NCBI GenBank assembly: GCA_019925105.1
Contig: JAHGAU010000035.1
Span: 1 to 64,000 of the forward strand
Reading direction: 5' to 3'
Length of the DNA stretch: 64,000 bases
Source of the DNA: Niebla homalea
Lineage: Eukaryota; Ascomycota; Lecanoromycetes; Lecanorales; Ramalinaceae
The notes under the pieces were generated by a model that ran no database searches, was not told where the DNA came from, and saw only the letters and a list, made by a program, of their open reading frames with translations. Made by a program: the position numbers and the translations under genes. Of this stretch, positions 49,557 through 61,155 are shown piece by piece. Each line of letters begins with the position of its first letter. Within the stretch, counting starts at the first letter, position 1.

Positions 49557-49816
49557 TGGTTTGAGAGACGGTTTGGTAAGTCAGTCGGAGGCGAAGGGTT
49601 GACGGTTGGTATGTTTCACTGCAACATTTTGTCGAAACGTAAAGCAAAGAATGGTGCCTTCACATTACGTGAATCCTTGGCATTGCCACCACAGCGTCCA
49701 AGATAGATTTTGAAAGGCTCCCATGTTGTCTATCATCTGTGAATAACGGTATGACCCGCTTCGAAAGATTGGAGTGCTTGCTGGGACGCGAGATGCTCAT
49801 GTTCTTTCATGACATA

Positions 49817-50068
49817 TTAGAGGTGTGATGCACAATAGGTGTATAAATTCCAGCCGAAAATGCACCAATCTGGTTCTGGAAATCTCAAGACAATCTCCCA
49901 GATATCGCCGGACGACGTCACTGGGAAATTGTCATGAGTCGGGACGAGCTCCCAGTCGTTTAACGTAAAACCCTCCTCCTGGAAAAAGCCTTCCTGCATC
50001 TCGTTACGCAAGGCCACCAAAACGCTCATTGCCTTACTCGGGTCGATGCCCGTCTCTGCCATCGCCAT
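49817..50068 (-). other. Possible small gene or gene relic
   Basis: Open frame with an ATG at about 50,068 giving some 83 residues. The sequence reads protein-like (EEGFTLNDWELVPTHDNFP, FPEPDWCIFGWNLYTYC), but it is short and has no recognised domain, so it could be the last part of a lost gene. The frame is open a little further upstream without an ATG. Confidence 0.3.
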
Positions 50069-50588
50069 AGCATCAGACCCACTTCTGTGATGCAGCGAAT
50101 GAAACGCACCCAAAGATTTATTTATTTCCTCGAGTCCAGACGATCACCTATAATCGCCATCTCTTGATACGCCCAAAGCAAGTCTGGAGGCCCGTTATGG
50201 GCACCATCGGGACTCAACGCGCAGATTCCACATCTCCGCGTATCTTACCCCAGCTTGGCAATATGCGCCCGCCAATCCTGGTCGGACAGTACCTCAAGTC
50301 CAGTATGGGCATTCACATGCCTGCCTCTCGCCTCTAGATCCCCCCCTCCACCACACACCCATATTTACGGCCCGCGCCCAGTAGTCTCGGAGGTCCTGCT
50401 GCCTGTGCGCTGATTGTTCCTGTTTCCCCTCTTGCCGATCAGACGTCCCACGCTACTCTGAGCCACGTGGTATTCCTTCACAGGCGTGAGGTCCGACTTG
50501 ATTTTACCAATCACAACATCAAGGAGCCCTCCAAGATTGGAGGGTCAGAGTTCGAACGCGTCAACCCGAAGGACGCCCCCGTAGGTAC

Positions 50589-50640
50589 CACGTTTGAAGG
50601 ACACGTTTGAAGGACACGTTTGAAGGACACGTTTGAAGGA
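50589..50640 (+). repeat. 13-bp tandem repeat, four perfect copies
   Basis: cacgtttgaagga is repeated four times without error at 50,589-50,601, 50,602-50,614, 50,615-50,627 and 50,628-50,640. No function is apparent. Confidence 0.95.
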
Positions 50641-51628
50641 CGAGCGCAGGCAGGGAATGGGTGGGAGAGCGCAGGTCGCGGTGATGGAATGGGACATCAG
50701 GGACAAGATCCATCTCGAGGGGGGTGTAGGTCCTCCATCGATCCTCGCAGGCCTAAGACAGGCCTTGTAGTGGATGTGTGACTTATGGGAGTGAGTCGCT
50801 TATGTCGCTTCGTGGTCATGGAAGGGCCTGATCCGGTCAGGACAGATATTATGAGCGCGACGTTATCTTCAGTGGTTACCGCAAGTGCCATTATTCGCAG
50901 GATAGCAAATACAAGTCCAATAGCCAGCTGCTTGTAGAGTTGTATCAACATGGTAATAATGCGGACGATCGACGAGAATGAATCTCGAACCACTAGTGTT
51001 ACCTACAGCTTATTAGCAATATCAACCGCCAGCTTCTACACTCTCAGTGTTCAGGCCTTATGGTCGAAGGTTAGCATGCTTCAAGAAGTATGGTGGACAG
51101 ATTCCGGTCATAGTTGGTAAGAAAATCCCCTGGGACCGTAGTTGGTTCATCAATAAGGGATGACTGCAATTCCCGCAGAGCACACCATCATCGAGGAATC
51201 TTTAGTCACATTCATGTAGCATGCAGAAAGACTTGACTCAGGCCTCATTGGATTCGACAGGTCCCTCACAGAGCACACGATGTGTATGGACATTGTTTAT
51301 CCTGTGCACCGGCCTGAGAGCCGTCTCTGGCAAACGCAGAGGTGGTCAATCATCTTTGACGTGGAAGATTCTTTCAAAGATGCGAGGCCAGAGTAGGTGG
51401 AAAGCGCGCGACCCTTCTCTTGGTGTTTGAGACAGTCAGCATGCATTTTTGGCGTTAAGATGAAGCGATTTAGAAAGATGAAGTATGTGTACTCTTCCAC
51501 TGCCCCAAACGCGAACACCTTCTTAATGAACAATTGGAAGATGAAGTCCTCTCAATCAACACCAATGCTACTGACTCTTAGCATGACCAACCTGCTGCCT
51601 TGATTTTGCCAGACTACATCACGGACCT

Positions 51629-52725
51629 CTAAGTATCCTTGTGCTTGATAACGCCTCTACCAACCATGCGCCCGTTATCGCGAATATTGAAGACACATTC
51701 TTTCCATCTAAATTGTGCCGGTAGCACCGTCGCAAGGCTTTGGGCGAGATCAGCTATCGCCTCTATGATGATGCGGTGTGTAAGGTCATCAATGCTGGTC
51801 GGAGTCAGCGCCTGGATGGTGACCTGCCATTCACGATCCACATCCAAGCCTCGCAAGCCAAGAGTGCCCTCTTCCTTGTAGTCTTCTTGAGCCTCTACGA
51901 GAAGCAGATTCATCAGGATACTGTATATGGTATACGGATCGAATGTCTTGCCATTCTGGGAGACTTTCAAATCGACGATCTCGGCAGCTGCATTAGAAGC
52001 CCCGGAAGTCACCGAATCCGGAAGTTGGATGACACCCTCATCGCTGTGGGAATTGTCCTCCATATCTGCCCTTTGAGCTAAAGTCACGTTGCTTGCAGCC
52101 ACATTTGGTGTTTTCGGTGACGGGGCAGCTAGCTTGACAAGCTGCGCAAACCCAAGCTGCGGGGAGCCCTGATACTCAGGTTGGGCACTGAGCTCGGCGT
52201 AGCCACGTTTCTCTCTGTGGAGGAACGCCGAAATGATGCGAATAGACCATATGATTTCCTTGGTCGCTAATTTCCTCTGCCCTGGGGCTCTTGTACTGGC
52301 GAAGCGGAGTCGCAAGCTAGCAAAGTCGTGCAAGAAGCTCTCTTGGATTTCGTTCCATTGGCGAAGTGCTAGCTCGCTGAAGGCCGTCACAAAGTTGACT
52401 AATGCATCGATATCATACAAATCAACGCCCCTAGGCTTGTATTGTATGATGCACTGGAAGTCTTCTGGCTGGTCTTCTCCAAGGGTAATGTAGCTACCAT
52501 TGGGATAAGACAGTTGCACCGGCGATAGGGGTTGAAAATTGACAATTGATGCTGTTCTGGCAGACCTATCAGTGCTCGTCTCTCTACCCCAGATCGTGAG
52601 TAATCTACTTACGTGTTGAGCATAAGTAGCAAGTCGCTTTCAGGGTTGACTGCTGGAGCCGCATCGGCAATCCGCAAAAGCCCATGAATAATAAAGAATG
52701 GGCTCACTGCTTTGAGCGCCTTCAT
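51629..52725 (-). CDS. Secreted protein of unknown function
   Basis: Two exons (52,725-52,613; 52,565-51,629), joined by a 47-bp intron with GTAAGT, give 349 residues in phase. The first exon supplies a signal peptide (MKALKAVSPFFIIHGLLRIADA), which would be missed if only the long open frame starting at GTG (52,519) were called. The mature part has several Asn-glycosylation sequons and a long internal Ser/Pro/Ala-rich stretch. No domain is recognised. The signal peptide and its correct splice phase argue for a live gene. Confidence 0.7.
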
Positions 52726-54316
52726 ATTTACCCAGCTGGTTTGATGGTGGCTTGCGTTTCACTCTGGTTTCTGTCTGCAGGTCGTGTTTTCATACTCGTA
52801 CTTCTTTCAGACCACCCTTGTTCTCTTTCACTCTCGCAACCAATATTCTCGCCGGTCGACGGCGCATACATGCTATAAGCCGCCTGAATGTAACGCCTAA
52901 TACGTCGGGAATGTCTTGCGCTTCGCCATGGTCACCAGCGTCCTTCATGGTCTACGCGAGAAGCGAAAATCATTCTGGGGCTGCCTGCGCCTCCTGACCA
53001 GCGGAAAGCTAGCAAATGAAGCTGGGTTAATGGTCTCTGGGTGTGGAATTCGGATGACTTGACTGGTGGCTGATTACTCCAGACATCGAGGCACAGACGA
53101 TGATCTTGTACATCGTCTCGTTCTAGATAAGTACCATATGAAATAATGGTTTACCATGATCGAGATCTTTTTTAGCGACTGATAACCCCTTCGCTCCTCC
53201 CTTTGGAGTCAGCTCAATGGCAATACCTGCCCAAGCATCTTAAGGTCATGTGAAAGCAAGCCGCGTATGCATGAGATGATATCCTCTCTAATGAATTATC
53301 GGTATGCTGACTTGCATGTATTTGCAAGGCGGGGATAATCGACTTACGGAAGCTGGAAGTCCACTGATACGTTATGTCTCAAATGGAGAGTCGCTGCCGT
53401 GAATAATCGCGCCCACGAAACAGAACGCGCTTTGTTGATCAATGGATCGCCTGGAGGTTTGGCCTCGATTCTGCTTGAAACGTTCCTGAAATAGCTTTTG
53501 ATGATCATTCGAGCTCCAAACATGTTTTACAGCCTTGCGCCTGTGTGGCACTTGTCTTCTCCAGACGCTTGATTGCTCCTGACAAAGACCTGGCCCAACA
53601 ATACTGCCGATTCTTTGACTTTTCCTTGCGGTTTTTTGTGATCTCCATCTTTGTCAAGTTTCTCAGGTGATGCAGTCCCGTGGCAATCCTGACAGGCCAT
53701 TCTCTCAACATGAGGTGAAACTGATCCCATAGGCGGGCCGAGTCTGGTAGCCGTATACCGCATGTCCCGTCGCAATGAGTTGGCACACTCATGGCGAGCG
53801 TGAGTAAGACGAGTTTGAAATCGAACGTTGCTCGTAAGTCTTCGAGCGTGTGGAACGGAACCTACAGGCCGTAATACTTTTGCTTTGGCTGCTTGGTGGT
53901 CTTAGATGATATAGTCCGCTTACCAGCGAGTGGGGAATCCTTGAAAAGACATCTGGGCAATAAATGAGAGCGCATTCAAAAAAGACTGGCATACACCACT
54001 TGGTGTGCCCTGACAAAGGGCTTAAAACATGTGGTCGTTCGCTCTATCGGTCAATGTCTGCGAATGATCTTGATCAAAATTGCTCTGTGGCAGGAGGCAT
54101 GTTCCCTCCGTAGCGAGGTTATTTCCAGTAGCATGGTGTCATTGAACCTGTCGGCACTCGTGACCTGCCAGTTAGGTAACATAATATACTCCGTTTGCCC
54201 CATTAAACGAGAGTTCAAGCAATTGACTTTTGTCGCAGCAAAATCCAGGGCCATAATCTTCCAGCATCCTAACCTTCAGTCTCTCCTCCTGACAGCTCCC
54301 TTCTTAACGCTCACAC
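52726..54316. other. Intergenic region, nothing recognised
   Basis: No supported gene between the secreted protein and the acyltransferase. Confidence 0.5.
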
Positions 54317-55846
54317 CTACTGCGATGACCTCCCAGACCACGTAGCGTAATGCTTAAACACATCTATTTTCTTCAACATCTCAAGTTTCTTCCTTTCTAT
54401 CCCTACCATGACCTCCAGCCCCTCCTCCAGCCCCTTCTCGGCAAATAGCATTCCCTTCAGTTCCGGCGCCACGACGATCAAGCCAGGAATCGCAAACTTG
54501 CAAATTCTTACCCTTTCCACCTTGCCCACTTTGCTGCCGAAATCACATTCATAAAAGCCTTGCTTCGCCCAAGAAGTAACGGTAAGAGACTCCCCATCAG
54601 GTGCGCGGGTGACATAGGTCACTTTGCTGATGTCAGGGACCGTGTTGGTATCGGTAAGGAGGGCAACCAAGCCTTTCACACGGGAGACATCGAATTTATT
54701 AATGGAGCGGCGGAGACTGTGGGCACATGATGCTATTGAGGCTGGTATTGCGCTGGGGGTGGCACTGCTTGACCCGAATCGTCGCCTGGACGGGGATATG
54801 GTGAGGCGTAAGATGTGTATGGCATTTCCGATGTAGTCGGGCGAGATGGGCGGGTCGTAGTGGCGCCGGAAGTTGATGGCTATGCCGATGTTGAGTGGAG
54901 CTGGGTCATCTGAGCTTAGGTTAGCACCTGTAGAGGTGGAATGCATACAGAGGGCGAGGAGGGAGCAGAGCGCGTCATTGGTACTGATCCAGGGTAGGGT
55001 TTCGTCGTGACAGGCAGAGGGTGCAGGAGTAGCTAGATTTTTCAGCTCTATGAGCTTTGCATTGGAAAAGAAGAATGTTTCGTTGTCAATAATCTCATTG
55101 TTGGGCATGGTAGCGCCCTTCTCGCTGTACACATTCGGCTTTGTATTATCGTTTGGTTTAATAGCAGCTGCTGTGTTTGCTTCCATCCTTTGGGCGGCAG
55201 CAGGCGAGAAACTCAGCTCAGGGTAGTCTCCAAGATTCGCCGTTCGAACATCAATATCACTCTGCATCAACGGCCCTCGATCCATCACGTTTTTGGTCAA
55301 ATGTCGTGATCCATCATCGCCTTTGCAGTACGCCGCCCACACCTTCGCTACTGTAGCTGCACCATTTCCATCGGTGAAGCTGTGATTCGTGCCTATCCCC
55401 ACGATGAACCCCCCTGTGATGACATTGATTTGAACAAAGAAGACTGGATCCGTCGACGTATCCGCCATGGTTGGTGCAGGGATCAAAGTGGCAGCAGGCA
55501 ATTTCGCCACTGGGAAATTCTCTCCTTGGAGGGTGGAGTAATCGAATTTGGCATCGTTGCTTAGATCCTGAACTCTGAAAATTTCTGATATGGTTCGCCA
55601 TGGTTTCGAGATGCAGAGTCTGCCCTGCTGCTCGTCCGCTGAGTTTGTAGAGATGACTTGGGTGGTGCCGGCAATGAGGGGTAAAGCCTGAATGGTTTTC
55701 TCGAGACCCTCTCTGAGAGTAGCAACAGTGTCGGCGGCTGGAACTGATGGAATGAAGGGGAAGAAGAGCAGCTCCAAGACTGGCCGGCGTGGGAGGACAT
55801 TGTCTATCGGTGTCAGGATGAATGGTTCAACTGGTGTCGAAGGCAT
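54317..55846 (-). CDS. BAHD-type acyltransferase (trichothecene 3-O-acetyltransferase-like)
   Basis: Intronless 509-codon frame from a clear ATG. The catalytic motif HxxxD is present as NHSFTDGNGA near residue 175, and the C-terminal structural motif is seen in variant form as YECDFGSKVGKVERVRI. Length fits the PF02458 transferase family, which moves acyl groups from acyl-CoA to hydroxyl or amino groups, in the cytosol. Such enzymes decorate secondary metabolites. It lies 14 kb from the peptide cluster, with pseudogenes and other genes between, so a joint role is uncertain. The variant DFG motif (no Trp-Gly after it) is tolerated in fungal members. Confidence 0.88.
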   Translation of the reverse strand: MPSTPVEPFILTPIDNVLPRRPVLELLFFPFIPSVPAADTVATLREGLEKTIQALPLIAGTTQVISTNSADEQQGRLCISKPWRTISEIFRVQDLSNDAKFDYSTLQGENFPVAKLPAATLIPAPTMADTSTDPVFFVQINVITGGFIVGIGTNHSFTDGNGAATVAKVWAAYCKGDDGSRHLTKNVMDRGPLMQSDIDVRTANLGDYPELSFSPAAAQRMEANTAAAIKPNDNTKPNVYSEKGATMPNNEIIDNETFFFSNAKLIELKNLATPAPSACHDETLPWISTNDALCSLLALCMHSTSTGANLSSDDPAPLNIGIAINFRRHYDPPISPDYIGNAIHILRLTISPSRRRFGSSSATPSAIPASIASCAHSLRRSINKFDVSRVKGLVALLTDTNTVPDISKVTYVTRAPDGESLTVTSWAKQGFYECDFGSKVGKVERVRICKFAIPGLIVVAPELKGMLFAEKGLEEGLEVMVGIERKKLEMLKKIDVFKHYATWSGRSSQ

Positions 55847-56405
55847 GCTTGCAGCTGAGTGGCCCAGCGAAATAGACTACACCGGGTGCTTGACCTCTAA
55901 CGTTTCCAAGTCTGGGATGTATTTCCAGAGGGAGGCTTTTGCTATAGCGACAATATAGTCTGAGAGAGTCTCTTTCTGCCTATTCAATCTCGTCTCAGCG
56001 CGCTGTAAGATGCGGACATCACCTAGGCTCGAAGTTTCGGGGAAGACTACTAGATAATGTACGGAAGTATGTTATATCTCAGGACCAGGTATCCTGATCT
56101 CTTGGATACGGTGAGATGCTCGCTGACGTCGCCTAAGCACTATAAAGTATTTGTTGTGCTCCTCCCTTGGAGGCTGTGACGTCATTGGAGACCCTGCCAT
56201 AGAAAAGGGGCTCACTTGTGATAACAGACGTTCTTGTTCTTGTCCATGTTCTTAGTAAAGGGACTGAAGATAAATGGTACATTGCTGTCTATTATGGATC
56301 TCATATAACCAAGAGGCTGAAGGGAATCATGGCTTCTATTGCCTGCAGTAGAGATGAAGCATCGAGGTATTTCCCCAACCAGCACCAAGCTCAAATCACA
56401 TCATA
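55847..56405. other. Intergenic region, nothing recognised
   Basis: Short gap containing the presumed acyltransferase promoter. No gene is supported. Confidence 0.45.
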
Positions 56406-59108
56406 CTATGTCAAGATAATAGTCTCAGCAGTGAACTGACTATTCCTCCATACAAGCTCCGACACTCGCCCCAAGCCTAATCGCGATGCGATTAGCTTCC
56501 TCACGGTCCATTCGATCAACATGACATTGTACCACGGGTAATCTGCGTCTTTGTTGTCGTACCGTCGCAGTTTCTCCTCGCTATAGCCGAAATATTCAGC
56601 TTCCGAAAGCACCACCAGAGCGTTCTTGCCTTCAACTAGCTCCGGATGTTATCCTGCTTCCAAAATGGAAGCTGGAGGAGCAAGAAGACTTGAATATCAA
56701 TTCTCGGCTGTTGAGAAGCCGCACCATGTCATTCGAGAGATCGAGATCCTTTAGAGACTCCCGTGACTCAAAGCCTGCGGGCTTTTGATCCCACTCGACA
56801 GGAAGAGGATCGTCCAGTCCGATAGGCAGCGGAATGCCAAGCCCATTGCCATTGATCGGTTGCAGATATCGCCATCAAGCGAATACCACTGAAGAAGGCA
56901 TCGGGTCCGCTCCTGGCCGAATTGTTTAGGAATTGGCTTGATGATCTCTTTCTCACCTTCGTCGTCTTCGAAGGTCTCATCGTAGCCAACGCGGCCGACC
57001 CAGCCTGCCCAGCTCCAGCTGGGGATGTTGATATCCTTCAGCCGCCGCCGCCGTAACCTTTCCTGTGGCCGCCAGAGGATGGCCACGTCGAACAATTTGT
57101 GAGGAAGGCCGTAATTCGTCCGGCAATGAAAGCACTGCTCCAAGATACCAAGTATGCCTGCAAGGGCCTTCAAAATGTCCCTTGAATATGTGATTTGCCG
57201 GTGAGTGTAGTGCTCGACGATTTTCACATACTCCGTGAATGCCCCCGAGCGCACGAGGACCGTCCTCCCGTCTGGTAACATGGAGATGCTACCATCCACG
57301 TATCCTCTCCTGGCATTGCGTCCGACGTACTGAGGCTTGATGGACAGCCAATCGAATCGCTCTATCTCTCCGAGTTTGTCAGTGCCTACTACATCTTCAA
57401 AGTGGACGGCCTGCCGGCAACGCCACATCATCTGTCCGCCAATGAAGATCAGGAGGCGCCGCGAGAGTAGCCTCTCCTGTAGGGTCCATGCTCTTGAATT
57501 CCATACCGACTCTTCGAGGCCGAGCGGTATGGGCAGGTGCCCAATGAGTCGTTGATCCTATTCTAGATGCCCAACCTGCTGCTCAACGTTGCGAGTGTCT
57601 TTCTGCACTCCTGAAAACCCTTTATACGCATCAGCAGCGTCTGCCGCAATGATAGTCACTCGAGCATTGCCGAACATGCGATCCATGGCAGCCATGTGCG
57701 CATTCCTCTCGTGTTCGTCATCTTGCTGAATGCACAAGGAATCAATCCAGAGATATCGCAAGCCCAGACTGCAAGTCGCTGTCATTGCATCCTTGAGCGT
57801 CTTAGGGATGTCATGTTTGAGGAATGGCTCCAGCCCGGACTTTTGTAACAATTCCTTCAAACGTTCTTTCTTCAGTCGAAAATCGTTCTTCGGTCCGCAG
57901 ACATAGCTCAGAGCGACATACTCTACGTCAACGGTCGAAGGTCCACTAAACTCCACCAGGCAGTGGTCCTCGACATCGATTAAGCGGATGAAGTCTGGCG
58001 GTCGGAGCACGAATTGCCAGCCTTGCTCGGAGCACTGATTCCCATGATGGCGGCGACAGTGGTCAAGCCACATCTTACTCGTCTCCAGGGCGATCTGCCC
58101 CTTGTCGGGCGCCTTCTGATAGCGGAGATGACTTCTCGGCGACCCACCAGCATTGGCCCTGGGTCGTCCTTCAGTGCTTAAGCGGAAGTGGCTAATGATG
58201 GAGTTTTCTGCTTTGTGGCCTCGTCCGTAACCCCGGAGCTTGATGTCGAGAAGACCTTTGGGATCTATGTCCACGATGATCTGACATGGAAGCCGCTTCG
58301 GGATTGATTTAGCCGCAGCGATGGCTCCAGGGCCAAGCAGGCCTAATTCAATCACATTCCGACTGTACCGACCGGGTGCGCGAGTGACACCATCGAAAGA
58401 CCCGTGGATGTCCTGTCTTGTGGTGGCGCCATACCCGAATGGCCATCCATTCAGACGGAAGGATTTCTTGGACCAGACATCGAGCCATGTCTGGAAGTCT
58501 CTCTCGCCAATTGCGGGCCATTTGCGTCTGTTATCGGTGAAGTCCTTCTGCCGCTCGCCTAGATGGTCTCTGATCTGTGGGTGTTTGAAGGGATCATTGT
58601 GAGGCTGGCAAAGAGTTTCCAACAGCAAGGTACAGAGTCGACACTGGTGTCGGTATAGGATGACTCGCTTGAGTGTGGTGTGCCATGCGCAATCAGCGGT
58701 CGCATTCGAGGCCGGTGGTTTCAATTTCAAGGCGAGTTCCTGACATTTGCTGCAAAGATAGTCTGTGTTGGAGAAATAGTGGTTTGAAATGTCGGTAGCA
58801 TCGTTGGCGATTGGCGTAAATGATCGTCCAAAGGATTGTCCCCAGGATTGCTGTAATGTCAGAGGGCGAGATGGAGGTTGCTTCTCGGCGACAGTAGCCT
58901 CTAGGTCTTTCGGATTTGGCAACGATTTGGCTGTACTGAGACCTTGCTCAGGAGCTTCTTCTCCCTCCTCGTCCGCAGGTAGTGGCGAATGAGCTAGCGG
59001 TCGGAGCTCATCTAGCTGACTCTAGACATCCAAAGAGCTGTCCTCAGAGTCTGAGCAAGTCGCGTTGGGGGAATCCCATCCCGCATGAGGTGTAATCATC
59101 GAAGACAT
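56406..59108 (-). pseudogene. HET-domain (heterokaryon incompatibility) pseudogene
   Basis: From an ATG at 59,108 one frame runs almost to 56,751. It has the HET core: VEYVALSYVCGP, IPKTLKDAM, LGLRYLWIDSLCIQQDD, MDRMFGNARVTIIAADA, SGV, then SVWNSRAWTLQERLLSRR. It is interrupted by TAG at 59,022-59,024 (codon 29) and at 57,558-57,560; both would be Gln (CAG) with one C-to-T change. Near 56,810 the protein-like reading moves to another frame (LPVEWDQKPAGFESRE), and the tail at 56,406-56,615 lies in yet another. So there are two nonsense changes and at least one frameshift. HET proteins trigger cell death after fusion of unlike strains, and decay of alleles is common. Confidence 0.85.
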
Positions 59109-59837
59109 AGTTATGCGATATATGATGCGCACGCAGACTCAGACAATGATGTACATGGAAGTTTGTTATCAATAAGATTTGCAGGCTCTATCGCTAGAGA
59201 ACATTGAGAATATCTGGCAACGAATGAAGGATTTGAGTTGAAAAGTCAGAAGATGCAAGGATGCTCTTATGAGAGAGCAGGCGGGAATTGGAAAGGCAAA
59301 AGGTTTTCTTATTATAGCTCTTGACATGTAGGCCCAAAAGGCTGCCACGAAAACGGGGGGAAAGGTAGCAACCGCTGGCTCCTGACCGCCACAGCCTACT
59401 ACAACCCGGCTAGATGTTGATATCATCGATCACCAAACCAATGTTCATTGCTTTTAGTCACTTTCATGAGGTCGAGCTCCACATGAGGCTCCCTTGGCCA
59501 GCGCCATTGAGCGGCGTCTCGTTTCACTTGGTGCTTGCTGACGTGGAACAGACTCGGGCTTTGAATCTTGAAAGGTCTTCAGACATGGAGTCAGCACAGC
59601 ATCCGATGATACCTGTACTTGCTCATGCTGCCCGCAAGGCCGACGAATCACCTTGGCATTTCGAACGTCGTACCTTTAAGCACTTAAAAGTCCCCTCAAA
59701 AGTTAAGATTCGTTCTTAGTTTTAAACAAGTAATTTGTATATGAAAATTGAATAGACAGTACGAAAATCTGGGGTGGGGTGGAGTCGAAACGGAATAATC
59801 TATCGATTTGCAGCCCTTTTCTGCATGAACTGCAGCT
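59109..59837. other. Intergenic region, nothing recognised
   Basis: No supported gene. The missing 5' part of the P450 fragment should have been here if it were intact. Confidence 0.5.
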
Positions 59838-60605
59838 CGAGGTATTTTCAACAGTATACTCGCCACAGTGGACCATGACTTGCATCGTCGGCGCCGGCAA
59901 CCGTTTCAGAACTTCTTCTCCAAGCAATCCATTCGCAAGTACAGCAATGTCATCCAATCTACCGCTGACCGTCTCTGCGCCAAACTTACGGAGCATCAAG
60001 CGCGGGGCGACAAGATCAATCTGATGCATGCTTGGACCGCTTTCACGGGAGATGTCGTGACCGCCTACTCGTTCCCGCAGTCATATGGTCTACTAGACGC
60101 CCCTGACTTTGCGCCAGATTACTTTAAGCTCTGGATCTCGGTCCTGAGTAATTGCCACATACTTAAGCAGTTCCCATGGATATTCCCAACCATGCTGGCG
60201 TTGCCCGAGTGGTTCGCCGAGAAATTTCTGCCCGATCTGGCCGTAACGTACAAGTGGCAGAAAGAGTGGCGGCGGCAGATTGGGGAAATCAAGGCAGAAA
60301 AAACCTTTGACGGGAAAAGGGTCGTGGAAGGGCAAGTCGAAGACAGTGAAGCAAAAGGCAACATATTCGAGACGATATTGAATTCAGACCTTCCGCCACA
60401 GGAACGAAGCGTCGAGCGACTCGTGGAAGACGCTCAATTACTCGTCGGGGCGGGATCTATCACTACAAGCAACGCACTCGCCCTAGCGACATACTACATC
60501 ACTACCGACCCTGCGATCCTCAACGAATTCATCGCCGAGCTCCGAGCCGCAGTGCCCGAGCCGCAATCACGATCTGTTTGCCCCAGTCGCGAAGATGGGG
60601 AGTAA
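59838..60605 (+). pseudogene. Cytochrome P450 fragment, both ends missing
   Basis: An open frame of about 255 codons matches the middle of a fungal P450: ATVDHDLHRRRRQPFQNFFS (helix C region), FTGDVVTAYSFPQSYGLLD, a QFPWIFPTM segment, the PPQERSVERLVEDAQLLVGAG helix I region and the following helix. The region matches the P450 at 22,114-24,158 in layout. There is no membrane anchor or PxxP region upstream, and the frame ends before the ExxR helix. No heme-binding Cys loop is found downstream. It cannot form an active enzyme. Confidence 0.85.
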
Positions 60606-61155
60606 GGGGATTGTGATGTTGATTGATGGAGAATGACTTTCTTCACGCAAGAATGTGAACATCGTCCGCCAGAGATACTCCGACAGGGGAAGAAAGCACA
60701 ACAAGCGAGAGGCATTGATAGCGCGGGTACTGAAGAGCAGAGGCGGGTTTCGCAAGTTCTAACGCACATGTTCTGGCTAACAGATCTTAGAGTGTGAGTA
60801 GACCACAGCCTGACGGCGAGACAATCTCTTCAATCTTATAACTACTTGCAGGCCAGACTGAAGGAGGATCGCAGGAAAGCAATCTAGGAGTTTGGTATCC
60901 TGATCCATACGGTCCTCCTCGATCCAATCGCTGTTATCTTTTTTCACTAGGGCAATGGTTTGAAGGGTAATCCTGTGCGCGGCTTTAATAGGACGGGTTT
61001 AAGGAGGCGACCAGGATTTCACCCCAGACTTTTGTTGAATATCAATTATAATATCATTTGCATCACCACCATCACCAGTATTCGCATGCCACCACCTTTT
61101 CCGCCTTTGTCTCCTCCCAAATCCCTCCCCGCCCTCCCCCCTTCCCCACCCTTCA
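60606..61155. promoter_or_regulatory. Upstream region of TRM61
   Basis: About 550 bp with no gene. The last ~120 bp before the ATG are pyrimidine-rich, as often seen before fungal housekeeping genes. Confidence 0.4.

Larger units (their letters stand above)
49557..51628. other. Long intergenic region
   Basis: Contains a possible small gene piece at 49,817-50,113 and a 13-bp tandem repeat at 50,589-50,640, both listed separately. Nothing else is supported. Confidence 0.45.
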
